From positions 1,208,501 to 1,272,500 of the forward strand of contig OY754971.1 in assembly GCA_963576475.1 (NCBI GenBank): a stretch of DNA of 64,000 nucleotides. The letters are read 5' to 3'. Source of the stretch: Molanna angustata. Its lineage: Eukaryota > Arthropoda > Insecta > Trichoptera > Molannidae. Each line of letters opens with the position of its first letter. The first letter of the stretch is position 1. This document shows, in pieces, positions 46,901 to 57,721 of the stretch. Both the position numbers and the translations under genes were made by a program. The notes below the pieces were generated by a model. It saw only the letters and a list, made by a program, of their open reading frames with translations, made no database searches and was not told where the DNA came from.

Positions 46901-49647
46901 GTGTCATTTCTTTAGATTAATTATCTCCCAAAAATCAAACTTAACTTAAACCACATTTTCAGGTAACAAAGCAATTCAGCTGCTATCGGAGGGTCGTCGT
47001 CCTGTATTTGCTTTTGAAGAGGCCATCGGCTTCATGTGCGGTCCCGAAGTTCCCGATAAAGATGGCGTTAGTGCCGCAGTCCACATTGCCTCTATGTGCA
47101 GTCACCTCAAGCAGCAGGGACGTTCTGTTATGGATCAATTGGGTTATCTGTACTCGCAGTATGGCTTCCATATCACAAACAACTCATACTTTGTGTGCCA
47201 TCAAAAGGATATAATGAAGAAGATATTTGAACGCCTACGAAATTATAATGGAACATTTAAGGTATAAATTAACTTTTTAAATTTCATATGTTTTGTTATC
47301 AAAGACTTTTCTATAAATTCAGATATCGCGAACCACTCTGGATTAACAAACCTCATTTAGTTATGAAGATGTGGAAGTGATTCATAAATATAGTAAGGGG
47401 AAGAAATAAGATAGATTAGAAATAATTTAAATCATATCCTGAACATGCAAAACCCGGCAGTGAATTCTCCCTTTCTAAAATTATTAGCCCCTTCCAATAT
47501 CACCAACCCCCCCCTCCCCACACTACCTCCACCTTTTCCACAGTAGTAGTACCTACCTAGTTAGTTTTATTTAGTTGTAACTGAAGATGAGTGTAAGCTT
47601 GAAAAGTTATAACTTAGCATTCAAAGTCTTACAAAGTTTTGGTTTTTTATTATAAAAAATCAGCATTTTTAATTGATGTGTTCAAAAAGAATTTATTTTT
47701 AAACAATAGCCTAAAAGAAAGAAGATATTTTTCAATTTGTAGCAATTCAATTTACAGCATAAAAATGTCACCCAAAACTCTGCCCAGCCTTAAATGATAA
47801 TAATTATTTAATCTTGAACTCTTCCAACAATTCATAAACCTGTCAAATACATGTATTTATATTAATTTTTGTGTATTGTTTTCAGTATCCATCCAGTCTC
47901 CGTGAATGGAGCATTAGCAAGGTGCGAGACTTGGGTCTGTGTGGTGAAGATGGAGCCGAGCCTGGTACTGGACTGGACAAGCGACTGTCTTCGGGAGAGA
48001 TGCTGACATTGTCATTTGATATTGGTCTGGTGGCCACTATCAGAACCAGCGGCACAGAGCCCAAGATCAAGTATTACACAGAGATGTGCGCTAAACCAGG
48101 ACAAAGGTAGGTTCCTCACCATATGCATTTGTGTGTTGCCAGTCCAAAAAATTACATCAACTGAACGTAGTAGCTTAAAATTATGAAAATACATTTATTT
48201 GTATTGACAAACTTTTAAATACCTATCTCAATAGAGATGAAGTTGGGATATTATAGAAGAACCAGAAACTCAAGGCACCTACAGGGCTTACGACCTGTCA
48301 TCGGCTGGTCTACGTGATCACTTTATGTGCTTGCGCAACGTTCACTAATTATGCCTTCTTATTGAGTTATGTAATTTTTGAAAGTTCTATATATTTGAAT
48401 AATGTGTAACAATTCACCTGAAAATAAGGAATTATACTGTTGCCATCTATGAAGTAACGAAGAAACCTTTTTTGTAACGCCTCTATTGAGAAATAAGTTT
48501 ATTTGTAGACAATGAAAGCAACATTCCTTATAAAAAGAGGTGACGGTATCTTGCACAGATGTCACCCATGAACTGTGCCAGAAATATTATTTAATTTTTG
48601 CTTGTTTACCTACTTGTACCAATGTTAGTAAAATATATTTAACTAACAAATCGAGAGTACGAGAAGTGGCATAGTTAAAGTTTATATGGAGAAGAAGTGC
48701 AGAAAATTAAAATGTATACCTACATCATATGTGTTATAAATACATTAGATTGAAGAAAAAAATATTTCATGTCAAACCATAGATTGTTTAAGAGAGTTGT
48801 GGGAGGCAGACTTATGCGAAGGACACGCACAGGAGAAAAAAGACTTATTTTTTTGTTAAATTTATTGAATACAACAGCTTAGCCTATCATAGTAATTGAA
48901 ATGTTCTTTAATGATTTACAATCATTAAAGAACATTTCAATTACTACGCCAATAACTGCATTCATCATTTGACAAAAAAGGAGGTACTGATTTACTTGGA
49001 AGATTTGGAGGACAAGGAAGATCGACCCCACATAATGGGAAGCAATGGCCAGGGCAAAGAACAAACCATAGGTTTTTTACTATGCCAATGTCTTTGTCGG
49101 CCTTTGTGGCTCAGTTGGATAAGTATCTGACTGCTGATCCAAGGGTCCCAGGTTCGATTCCCGGTGGAGACAGTTTTTAATTTTGTTTTCAGTCTGGATC
49201 TGTGAGACGATAAATATCATAAGTCTCCAGAATGTGGCAACTTATTATTGGGTGCATGGTAAATTAATATTTGACGTAGTGCCTGTTGATTGCCCAAGAA
49301 GTTATAAATAAATGTCAAACACGTAATGTCAAAGCAGTTGTTTTAAATTCAAGTACAAACAATACATAATCTACTGTAAAACAATATAAATGGTACATAA
49401 ACAATTACACTATGCAATATGTGAAAAGAAAACTTTGTACCCCTTGATGAATACATGATATTTTTATACCATAGATCAAATTAAAAGAATTAGGGTCAAA
49501 TTTTGACCTTGATTACTGGTGTATATAATGATTTATGTTTTATTTTCCAGTGAAAAAGAAATAAAGAAGCTACTTAATGATATGGTAGCAGCGTTAATTG
49601 AAGAATTCTTGCAGCCCAAAGTCAATGGCCTTATTGATAGAAAATAA
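34982..49647 (+). CDS. PGM2: Phosphopentomutase / phosphoglucomutase-2 (PGM2 family), 10 coding exons, 604 aa
   Basis: Exons: 34982-35059, 36460-36627, 41021-41112, 41482-41727, 43446-43668, 45149-45333, 46019-46224, 46963-47261, 47886-48106, 49551-49647 (stop TAA). They total 1815 nt with every phase matching, giving 604 residues against about 612 in human PGM2. The enzyme is an alpha-D-phosphohexomutase that interconverts ribose-1-P/deoxyribose-1-P with the 5-phosphates, linking nucleoside salvage to the pentose phosphate pathway in the cytosol. All four active-site loops are visible: the phosphoserine loop TASHNP (Ser159), the metal loop DPDADR (317-322), the sugar loops GNE (340-342) and FEEAIG (417-422), and the phosphate loop RTSGTEPK (552-559). 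EFGTAGLRG, typical of the family, is in exon 2. Intron 7 has a weak donor (ATGG|gttcga), but reading through it breaks a conserved GFKWMGN segment, so the splice is needed. Vertebrate PGM2L1, a glucose-1,6-bisphosphate synthase, is the paralogue alternative; an ancestral PGM2 is likelier in an invertebrate. Active-site residues look intact. Confidence 0.97.
35330..36316 (+). mobile_element. HINE/DINE-1-like element, copy 3, PGM2 intron 1
   Basis: Plus-strand sense: starts CCAACTGTCGATT, has a (GTGTGTCT)n microsatellite at about 35521-35560 and a run of C, repeats the 11-mer inverted near 36283, then the CATGTGTAACATG hairpin and CTAG at 36313-36316. T flanks both ends. Opposite in orientation to copies 0-2. 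Confidence 0.85.
36640..37320. other. PGM2 intron 2, first part
   Basis: No feature recognised. Confidence 0.5.
37343..37664 (+). mobile_element. RTE-like LINE tail with 10-bp TSD, PGM2 intron 2
   Basis: TACCACAAAG is duplicated at 37333-37342 and 37665-37674. Plus frame: IHQLQWLGHVQRMEEGR then GRPKLRWMDDIQEDL, stop, NWRVQAMDRSKWRKILEEA. One stop in an otherwise open tail. The end is GGGCTGTAGCGCCAATGATG. Confidence 0.9.
37850..38270 (+). pseudogene. LINE reverse-transcriptase remnant, PGM2 intron 2
   Basis: Plus-frame pieces DISIILIGKTWADTFNRVE, LLTLNSNKTKFFAFT and KYLEIIIDENLRWEPRF match the region after the catalytic aspartates in Jockey-like RTs. Broken by a stop and shifts. Confidence 0.6.
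38271..39960. other. PGM2 intron 2, AT-rich
   Basis: No gene or recognised repeat. Confidence 0.5.
39964..40287 (+). repeat. 54-bp minisatellite, 6 units, PGM2 intron 2
   Basis: Six head-to-tail units starting AGGACTTTTATAGAGAGAAT. Units 2-5 are almost identical; the first and last differ most. Confidence 0.95.
41765..41905 (+). pseudogene. Short RTE-like LINE tail remnant, PGM2 intron 4
   Basis: Plus frame: YNSKLYGEPDVFHQSRTLKK then AGHVFRMDDDNLS, matching the ELYGEPDVV...LGHV.RM module of the other tails, then TGATGATG. The middle is deleted. Confidence 0.55.
42150..42949 (-). pseudogene. LINE reverse-transcriptase fragment with 5' snap-back palindrome, PGM2 intron 4
   Basis: The minus strand begins at VNKSPGGDNIPADLIK (about 42930), continues FTFVPLHKKGSTQKYENY, and after a frameshift gives GVRQQGCILSPILFNIYGEY. 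Stops and shifts show it is dead; the catalytic YADD region is lost. The 5' end is a perfect 40-bp palindrome (42910-42949). Confidence 0.8.
43785..44160 (+). pseudogene. LINE tail remnant, PGM2 intron 5
   Basis: Plus frames: LEAFEMWIHHRMLRISWTDM then NTEVLRKAIINRELF, then a frameshift to YFGHILRGEKYAILQL and GCRGVGRRQLSWL. It ends in an AAGAAGAAGAAG run. Confidence 0.7.
44440..44500 (+). repeat. Small repeat shared with 59457-59505
   Basis: GTGGCGAGTTTATTGCCATA followed by TGGCAATTTCTTCCAACTAA recurs in reverse complement, with few changes, next to the LINE at 59457. Confidence 0.65.
44865..45030 (-). mobile_element. tRNA-derived SINE, second family, PGM2 intron 5
   Basis: The reverse complement has A-box GGCAGAGCGATTAACGC, a loop resembling a Thr anticodon arm (AGT), and B-box GAGTTCGAATCC. 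The acceptor stem pairs poorly, so not a working tRNA. The body continues to about 44865. Confidence 0.65.
45820..45885 (+). repeat. SINE-like fragment, PGM2 intron 6
   Basis: GGGTTTGATTACCAGTAGAGG, a B-box plus body, matches the reverse complement at 19955-20000. Confidence 0.45.
46325..46690 (+). pseudogene. CR1/L2-like LINE 3' remnant, PGM2 intron 7
   Basis: Plus pieces: ASNILAPQYIQKL, RLDHRV, and a WNGLSRDVR-like segment; the 3' end AGCGCCCCTGGAATGATCTT matches the element at 26560. Many stops. Confidence 0.6.
47262..47885. other. PGM2 intron 8
   Basis: Contains a C-rich patch (47505-47535); otherwise no feature recognised. Confidence 0.5.
48225..48640 (+). repeat. Diverged copy of the 6936-8075 repeat family, PGM2 intron 9
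   Basis: Shares CAGGGCTTACGACCTGTCAT and CGTGATCACTTTATG in order with 6936-7044 and continues through the same interior to TACCTACTTGTACCAATG. Confidence 0.8.
48890..48946. repeat. Perfect 27-bp inverted repeat with 3-nt loop
   Basis: Arms 48890-48916 and 48920-48946 are exact complements; loop TAC. Lies in PGM2 intron 9. Confidence 0.95.
49100..49315 (+). mobile_element. tRNA-derived SINE, full length, PGM2 intron 9
   Basis: Head GGCCTTTGTGGCTCAGTTGG (A-box) and CAGGTTCGATTCCCGG (B-box), body CTCCAGAATGTGGCAACTTA, end near AAATAAATGTC. The best-preserved member of the family in this window. Confidence 0.85.
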
Positions 49648-49943
49648 ATTATACACTGTCCATTTACAAATACATGACAATAACTTATTTTCCACATATG
49701 CAGAATGTATGGTGGTGAGAATAACCAACAGTATAATACTAATTTCACTCATGATCAAACAAAGCAAACGATATGATTTATCAATATTTAAAATTGCAAC
49801 GGAAACGTGTCGATCAAATGGATCAAATAGTGTAGAGACATTTAATTTATTAGCGATGTGTAAATAATCATGTGTATTTAAACACAGCCACGATGAATGC
49901 AATTATTTGAAATAAGCAGTCTTATTCATAATTTCAAATAGAC

Positions 49944-49949
49944 AATAAA
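49944..49949 (+). terminator. Candidate PGM2 poly(A) signal AATAAA
   Basis: First canonical AATAAA after the PGM2 stop that lies in a plausible position, about 300 nt downstream. The implied 3' UTR (49648 to about 49970) shows no repeat. No transcript evidence is available to me. Confidence 0.5.
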
Positions 49950-50009
49950 GAATAATGAAATGACTTAACCTCATTTCTTCAAATTTACACTTTCTCTTTA
50001 GCTTCCTAG

Positions 50010-50365
50010 GGCTAGAACACTTTTGAGCAGCGTTTCAATCTGAACGCAACCTGGGGCATTTTAAATGTCAAATGTTATTTATCATACGCGTGTAATATTA
50101 GGTTACATTTTCAACAAAAGAGTAAATAATGCTATCTATACTTTTTTCACTAGCTTTTGAATGATATTTTTATTAAGTTAACCTCTTTGTGAATGCATTT
50201 TGTCATCAGATATAACGTCAACTGTCATAACAGATACCACAAATAAAATAGAAGTAATCTTACCACAGATAAAATAGAAGTCAACGGATACTATACCTGT
50301 CAGAGCGTTTTTCACCTGACGATTTTACAGAGTGTTTGGAGCGTACACTCGTCCAGTACCAGTCT
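50010..50365 (+). repeat. Repeat shared with 20085-20230
   Basis: Blocks GAGCAGCGTTTCAATCTGAA, GCATTTTAAATGTCAAATG and GTGTTTGGAGCGTACACTCG occur in the same order at 20085-20220. The interior 50100-50285 is extra here. Confidence 0.65.
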
Positions 50366-50369
50366 TAAG

Positions 50370-50800
50370 TAATTTACCCAAAGTGTCAATGCTCTGATCA
50401 CCGCGTATATCAAGGGGCAATTTATTCCACTTTAAAGGCCCGTTCACACTGAAACCACGATCATAGTCAGCGGCCTTATTGACTATGTCAAATTCTTTTG
50501 AAGAGAGTGTATTCTGTTATCCAGAGTATGATCTCAATGTAAGCTGTCTTCCTGATGGAACATTATTTTTACACAGTTCTTAAATGTAGTGTGGAGCCAA
50601 GTCATTCAGAGCCTTAAACACCATTAGGCATACCTTATAGTCTACTGGACATTTCATCCAGTGTAGTTGGTTAAGAAGAGGTGTTATGTGACAACTTTTG
50701 TCAGCTCCATATATCAACCTCTAGCTGTCTATCAAGCTGTTACATGACCAAACAGCATAAATAGCATTACAGTAATTTAACCTTGACACAACAAATGCAT
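50370..50800 (-). pseudogene. CR1/L2-like LINE remnant
   Basis: The minus strand has decayed pieces matching the element at 28690 (PSGR..YIEII, MVFKAL.DLAPHY-like) and, at the left end, TGGAATAAATTGCCCCTTGA. Stops throughout. Confidence 0.6.
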
Positions 50801-53267
50801 TTATACTCCAAGCATTTATAAGTGTTTTATCTTCGTTACTGGGTAAGTTCCGCCGGATAATTTTCAAATGTCTCGGATAAAAAAAACAAAACCTAACAGT
50901 TTTTGAGATAATGATTATAATTTTTTTAGTAAAATAACATAGAATAAATTTTTCATGCATCTAGATACAATTGAATGTAAATATATAATAATACAAATAA
51001 TACTTAAAACTAGATGCAAAACGTAAGCTGCTTCACTAGCGTGTGTCTATCATTGTACGTTAACGCACGCACGTACAGTATTTATATTTATGAAACATTA
51101 TTTTATAATTCAGTTTTATTTTCAACGAAGTAACTTTGTGGCGTCATTATAATTTTTATTTTATAATATAAATAATAACTTAGTATACACCACTTATGAA
51201 CACAAATAACTGTCAACCGGTTTCGTTGCATTATTTATAGTTGTATTATTAATCGAGTTATTATGAATAAGACTGTTTTAATGGATTTGTGTATTAATAT
51301 TGCATATTTTAACACAAAATGTACATTGTATTGCATTACATGGTATTGTCGTTATAATTATAATTGTAGTAGCTTTGGTACTAATTGATGAAGTATACAT
51401 TGTTATTTAACAAAACATGAACAATTATTGTTTTTAAATATTTTTATATCACTAAACAATAATATGAATTTTACTGTGTGATTTTAAATAGTAAAAATAA
51501 ATTTGGTGATAATATCATTTTCAGTATTATTTATATCAACAAATATTTATTGATCACATTCCATTTGTTATACATATGTAGGTATGTACTTAGAATATTA
51601 ATTTTGGTGTTTCAATTCATGTTTATTTAATTTTATTTTTCAATTTGTCTTATATAACAATTGTTATGTGTAACAATAGTTGTTTACCATATTATGATTC
51701 TCCAATTTTTTTCTAAACAATAACCAAGTAAAGACATGTAGTTTGTTTTGATTTAGTTAACAAGCGAATATCCGACATGTGTTGCAATGGCACTCAAACA
51801 AAGAAAGTGTGTGTGCTTCATTACCCCTCCCCCTGTCTCTTCAGTTTCTACCTGCAGTCAATCTTAGAATGATCTTTTGTGAGTTATACATTAAACACAA
51901 TACTTGAATGAACTCCAAAACTTTTAATAAAACCATTTGAAGATGTAAAGTAAATAAATAAAAACTCAGAAACCGTACCAGGGTTGTGCTGAATAAATAT
52001 CCAAAGCTTCATAGCAATCAAATTAAGGACGAATGACCTACCTTCGGTCTCGGTATATTAAAAATTTATTCATATTCTAATATTCAGCAATAATAGTTTG
52101 GCAGATCAATTATAATGAAGTAAAGATGTCGCCAGAAGTCCACTAAAGTGTTTTGCTATTTCTTGTAATCACTGGTTTGTCCAGTCATTATTTATTCTTG
52201 TATCTTACATTATATGAGCTAAATAATCAGTGTTTCCATAAGTTAATATCGGTCGAAATAATTCTCCGTTAAATTTCTAATATTTGTATAATAACCGTTA
52301 ACACTACATTATTTGTATAGGTACTTTACAGAAAATGTGTTGTGTTATTATAGTTTGTGATTATATTTATTATAAAATAAATTAATAATACTAAAGAGGC
52401 TCTTTGTCATGTGAAAACTATCAATAAGTTGTATGTTATTAGTAAAATGATTCAATAGGAATATTTGTATTTGCAATATTCATTGTTTTATATATATTTT
52501 TAATAAATCATTTACGCATATAAAAGTTGAAAATTGTATCTTGTCTGTCATACAAACATTAGTGACCATTTGTGGTAAATTCAATCATAGATTTAGATTT
52601 TTATTTGTGAAGCATTTTAAGTAATATGTTATTTTGGATCCATTGTAAAGAGTTTTGGCAGCTTAATCATCACTAGTCACATTGCGTTTTGATAAATTTG
52701 TTAGGTGAAATTTGATTGTGTTAGGCTAGTGGAAATCTGTTTTTTTTTTTCACTTAATATTGGTTGTATTACAAAACTACTTAGCATTTCCTCAGATTAA
52801 GCTTAAAATTGTTTTGTGTTCTGATACTTATAAAGTAAAACTTGTTTAAATTGTTTCAACCTTCAGTAAAAATTGTTGACAACGTCCATTAAATATTCCA
52901 TTCTTACTTATATGATTATATTTTCATGTGATATTTACTTATCTATAGTTTAAACATATATTTTTAAAGATATCCACTGAATTTTTGTTGTGATTTAATG
53001 AATCGTACTGTTATATTATTTGAGGCTGTATTAGTTATATTTTAAAGACCTTACTTACTATTTAAAATAAGAGTTTAATCCAATGCCAAGTCAGTTTTGG
53101 TCATACTAAAAACTGGGTAAGTATCGGCTTAAACACAAATTGCAAATAGTAAGTAAGACCATGTTTAAAGTTGTTTAACATTTGAATTAATGAAGTGCAT
53201 TCATAATAAAATATAAGAAAGTTTTTATTTTTATAAATATATGTGCAATGATACAGTTAAAATCATA
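50801..53267. other. AT-rich region, no gene seen
   Basis: No protein-like frame and no repeat recognised. 51800-51860 is pyrimidine-rich. Confidence 0.55.
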
Positions 53268-53934
53268 CAGTCTTACTAATAAAAATCTACTGCACACCCG
53301 TTAACCTGTTTTTTATGTACACACCGTGTAAAGCCCGTGCAGCCATTATTTGAAAATCTTACTAATAAACGCTGTATAACGATTGTGTAGCTACAACAAA
53401 AGTACAACAAAAAATAATCCGACAACGTTGTAATTTCGCACTCGTGCATGCGCAGAGCCGCCAGCCCCCATCCGCCATTATATTTTTGACGTTTGTCGTA
53501 GTTAATATTTTCATGTTTTTCACATTTCAAAATAAGAATATGGAAAATATAACGAATAATTTCATCATACGAATATCCAAGCGAGCACCATTGTAGATAT
53601 TATAAAAGAGCTGATTTTTTGTCAACTTTTTGCTCCTAAAATGCACAATTATTGAGAATATAATAATTTATAAAGAGGTTTCGTCATATTATTCTAAGAT
53701 ATAACAATATAAACACGCATATCAAAATCATATTCGATTTTTGATACATGAAATTTGTCTTAAAACACCGCTAAACTACCTAGAACAGTCGGGCAAGCGA
53801 TGTGTAAAATTTGTATGAGAGATACACAGTCGTTGACCAACTGATCTGCTACACATCGTTTATTGGTAATGTTTTTGCCTACACGGGTGTTAAACGGCCG
53901 TGTAAATTTTACAACACGTTTATTAGTAAGACTG
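53268..53934. mobile_element. 667-bp TIR element with 3-bp duplication
   Basis: Ends CAGTCTTACTAATAAA and its exact inverse. ATA is duplicated at 53265-53267 and 53935-53937. The inner motif TTACTAATAAACG recurs near 53358 and, inverted, near 53862 and 53917, as sub-terminal repeats. No transposase. The superfamily is unclear. Confidence 0.8.
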
Positions 53935-54401
53935 ATAGTAATTTTCAATCAATTATTAAATAAATCTGTGATAGAATATTTATTAAAAATCTTTTTCTTC
54001 AACCAATGTGTCTCATTTCCAATTTCAAAACAAAAGCATAAATAGGTTTTAACTAAAACAATTTTTTATGAATTAATTTTTATATATTTATTTATTTATG
54101 GAATGAATTGTTGTTGTATTATTGATGAAATAAAATATAAAGAAAGAAGTTTTTGTTTAATTCACATAAAAATAATAAATACTAAGCAATGTTTTATTAG
54201 TAAGCAACAAGGTTTTTCAAATTAAGTTATATTAAGAGGACATATAACGCTTAAACCAAATTGACAAAGTGACTGAAAACATGATAATGAATATTAAAAC
54301 CACCAAATACACTATGATGTTCTGTGATAGTAAGGGTAACAATCTGATTCAAATGATCGGAAACCCAATATTTATTAATTTTTTACATTTTCAGAACAAA
54401 C
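53935..54401. other. AT-rich spacer
   Basis: No gene seen. Confidence 0.55.
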
Positions 54402-54590
54402 CAGGGTGGCAAGTTTGGTCCAACCGGCGAAATCTAAACCCTCTTGATTACCCAATATCGTGGATATAATTATCATATGGAGTTCTATGACATCTAAAAA
54501 TAGTACAGATCTCCATATAATAATTATATCCATGATATGGGTAATCAAGAGGGTTTTGATTTTGCCGGTTGGACCAGACTTGCAACCCTG
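54402..54590. mobile_element. 189-bp foldback MITE
   Basis: Starts CAGGGTGGCAAGTTTGGTCC and ends with its near-complement; arms of about 80 bp around a 30-bp centre. The CAGGG terminus suggests hAT, but I see no convincing TSD. Confidence 0.8.
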
Positions 54591-54996
54591 ATTTAAATGA
54601 AAGATGTCATAGAACACTCTACGTCATATTATTATTGAGTGATTAAAAAAATCTGTAAAAAAGGATATTTTTAATAACTTAAGGGAATTTATACAAAATT
54701 TTTAAATTGTGACACTTTTTCAACAAAGATGTTGAAAATACTCTTATTTTTATTTTTCGAAACACTGATAACACATTTGATGTGTGAGTTTATATACTAC
54801 CTTCTTAAATACAACTAATTGAAAAAAAATATTATAAACAAACACCATTTTATAAATTGAATATCTTAACAACATTTTAGGGAAATGTATGTCGGTGTAA
54901 TTAAAATAGTGGTTGATGTTGACAGAAACAAATATAGCACATTACAATTTAACGACGATACAAAATGTGTTATTAGATAAAATTTGTACATTATAA
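54591..54996. other. AT-rich spacer
   Basis: No gene seen. Confidence 0.55.
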
Positions 54997-55279
<283 letters not shown>

Positions 55280-55689
55280 ATTGTTTTCTAGGGTAACCCG
55301 CGTATAGTCTTGAGAAAGACTGTTGTTTAACTGCCAACGTTTCAGCCAGATAGCACTGACCATTTTCAAGGGGGGTTTCGACTTGTATATTGAGTTGTGT
55401 TTTGAATTGGCGGCGAGCGCACACCCGTTCAACTCAGAAGTCAATATCCAAGTGAGGCCCTGTACGAAGCTAACTGTCAAATTTACTTTGTGTTTGTATC
55501 GTTACTGTCTGTGACCTGGTGATTCTTTTGTTAGGGGTAGGGTTTATTTCATTGTTCTCTGTAATGGTTGTATTGATACGTACTTTCACAGAGTCAAACA
55601 ACAGTGGAGTTAAACAACAGTCTTTCTCAAGACTATACGCGGGTTACCCTAGAAAACAATCCATCATCTTTCACCCGCGAAAATATTAA

Positions 55690-55928
<239 letters not shown>

Positions 55929-55930
55929 TA

Positions 55931-57721
55931 TGTATGTCCACAGTAAGAATATTGTCACAACCTCTGATAAGCAAGACAATATTGCAAGGAAAATATTTTA
56001 TATAAATAAGAAGACTTTAGTGCTAACCTCTTGAAATATTTCAAATTTGTGATGTTCTTCACACAAAGAATGTTGTAGTGCAGCGGGATGTTGTAAACAC
56101 TAAGGAAGGAAGGAGGGACATATCAGGATAGAGGCGAGATAGCAACGAATGCTGTAGAAGGCCACAATCAGAGCAGTAGATTCTTTGACAAATAATGATG
56201 ATAAAACAATAATTACTTTTCTGATATGGAAATATTCTTGAACCTCTAATTACATATTATGTCAGATTACAACATTTTGTTTTCACGTCCCTTATACTAC
56301 TTTTGCATACACTCGTGTCAATGAAGTCTATAATGTGACGCATTTCACAAAGATAGCACCAAAGTCAATAGAATGTAATTTATGGAAATAGCCTGTTAGT
56401 AAAATAGCAGCACAGTCATATTGTTCAACATTTTATATGCAATAGATAAATTTCAAGACAAATCTGTTATTTAACATAATAGGAAATGTTCAAATGACAA
56501 AAGAATTCAAGTTTTTTATTTATGAAATATTTTTATATACTTACAATATTCATGGTAGCAAATAACAATAAATATAATATATGTACAGTAAAACCTTACT
56601 TTACGTTTTCTCACTATCTGGTTAAGTTTATAATCTAAATCATTTCACATAATTACAATGTACCATTATATTGAGGACACACTCTCCAAATTTTTCTTCG
56701 CATTGAAATATGTTAAAGAAAACTGAAATTGAACTAATAACGATATAAATAACACCCGATGTTATATAACAGTTCAGAAATTAATATAAAATTGTTCAAT
56801 ATCAAACAAATCAATTATCTATTGCAAAATTCCAGTACATATAGACAAGTGAAGTTAATTAAAAGGGTGTAAAAAATAGATAGTAAAGAATGAATAATGA
56901 TCCAATATACATTGGCTTTCTAGGAAAACGTAAATTCAAGGCATTGTACTGGCGGATTCTCATATGTTACATTTTTTTTTGTTAAATGTTAATATTTTAT
57001 TGCAGTTAAAATATAACTGTACATGATAAATATATATAATTTTATGAATGATCAGTTTTAGATTTGTGTTTATTAAATGTGTTTATTTATTTTATAAATA
57101 TAATATAATGTTTATTGTTATAAGAATGGCACAACACGGAGAATATATAATATATTATAATAGATAAAACAATTGAATATACAATAAGTTTAGCACACAG
57201 AGATGTAGTTAAAGCACACATTACATTATTACATACGTAATTATTTATGTAATGATAATTTTGTTTCACGTTATAATAAATATAAAATAAAAATCTTTCT
57301 ATGTTTCAACAATTTAGGCAACCTCGTATATAATTATTTTTAATATCTAAAAGAAAATCTAATAATAAATTTTTAAAACTAATCTATCACCTATTTTTAG
57401 ACACAATTTAATATTATCTACTGTGGCATCCAAATTTCTATACAGACATTAATGGTACATTGAAAAATGGAGTTTTGCATTTACATACTGAATATCTAAT
57501 AATTATAATCTCTAACAAATGGCGTAAAAGTAGTGTTTAATAGAAAGGCTGTTATTAAATATATTTAGCCTAACTAACTATTTGTAACTTGACTGACTAT
57601 AATCTGACCGGTAGCCAGATATTTGTATTGCGGAAACTGGCTAAATATCGGAATAGTCAAGTTGAAGTTGAAACAAATAAGTAAGATCAATTATTTTCAA
57701 ATTTAAAGAATTCAAGATTAT
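55931..57721. other. AT-rich region, no gene seen
   Basis: No protein-like frame or repeat recognised, except weak similarity between 57565-57685 and 53070-53160. Confidence 0.5.

Noticed and set aside
49107..49180. tRNA gene
   Set aside because: A- and B-boxes are good, but anticodon and acceptor stems pair poorly and a shared SINE body follows.
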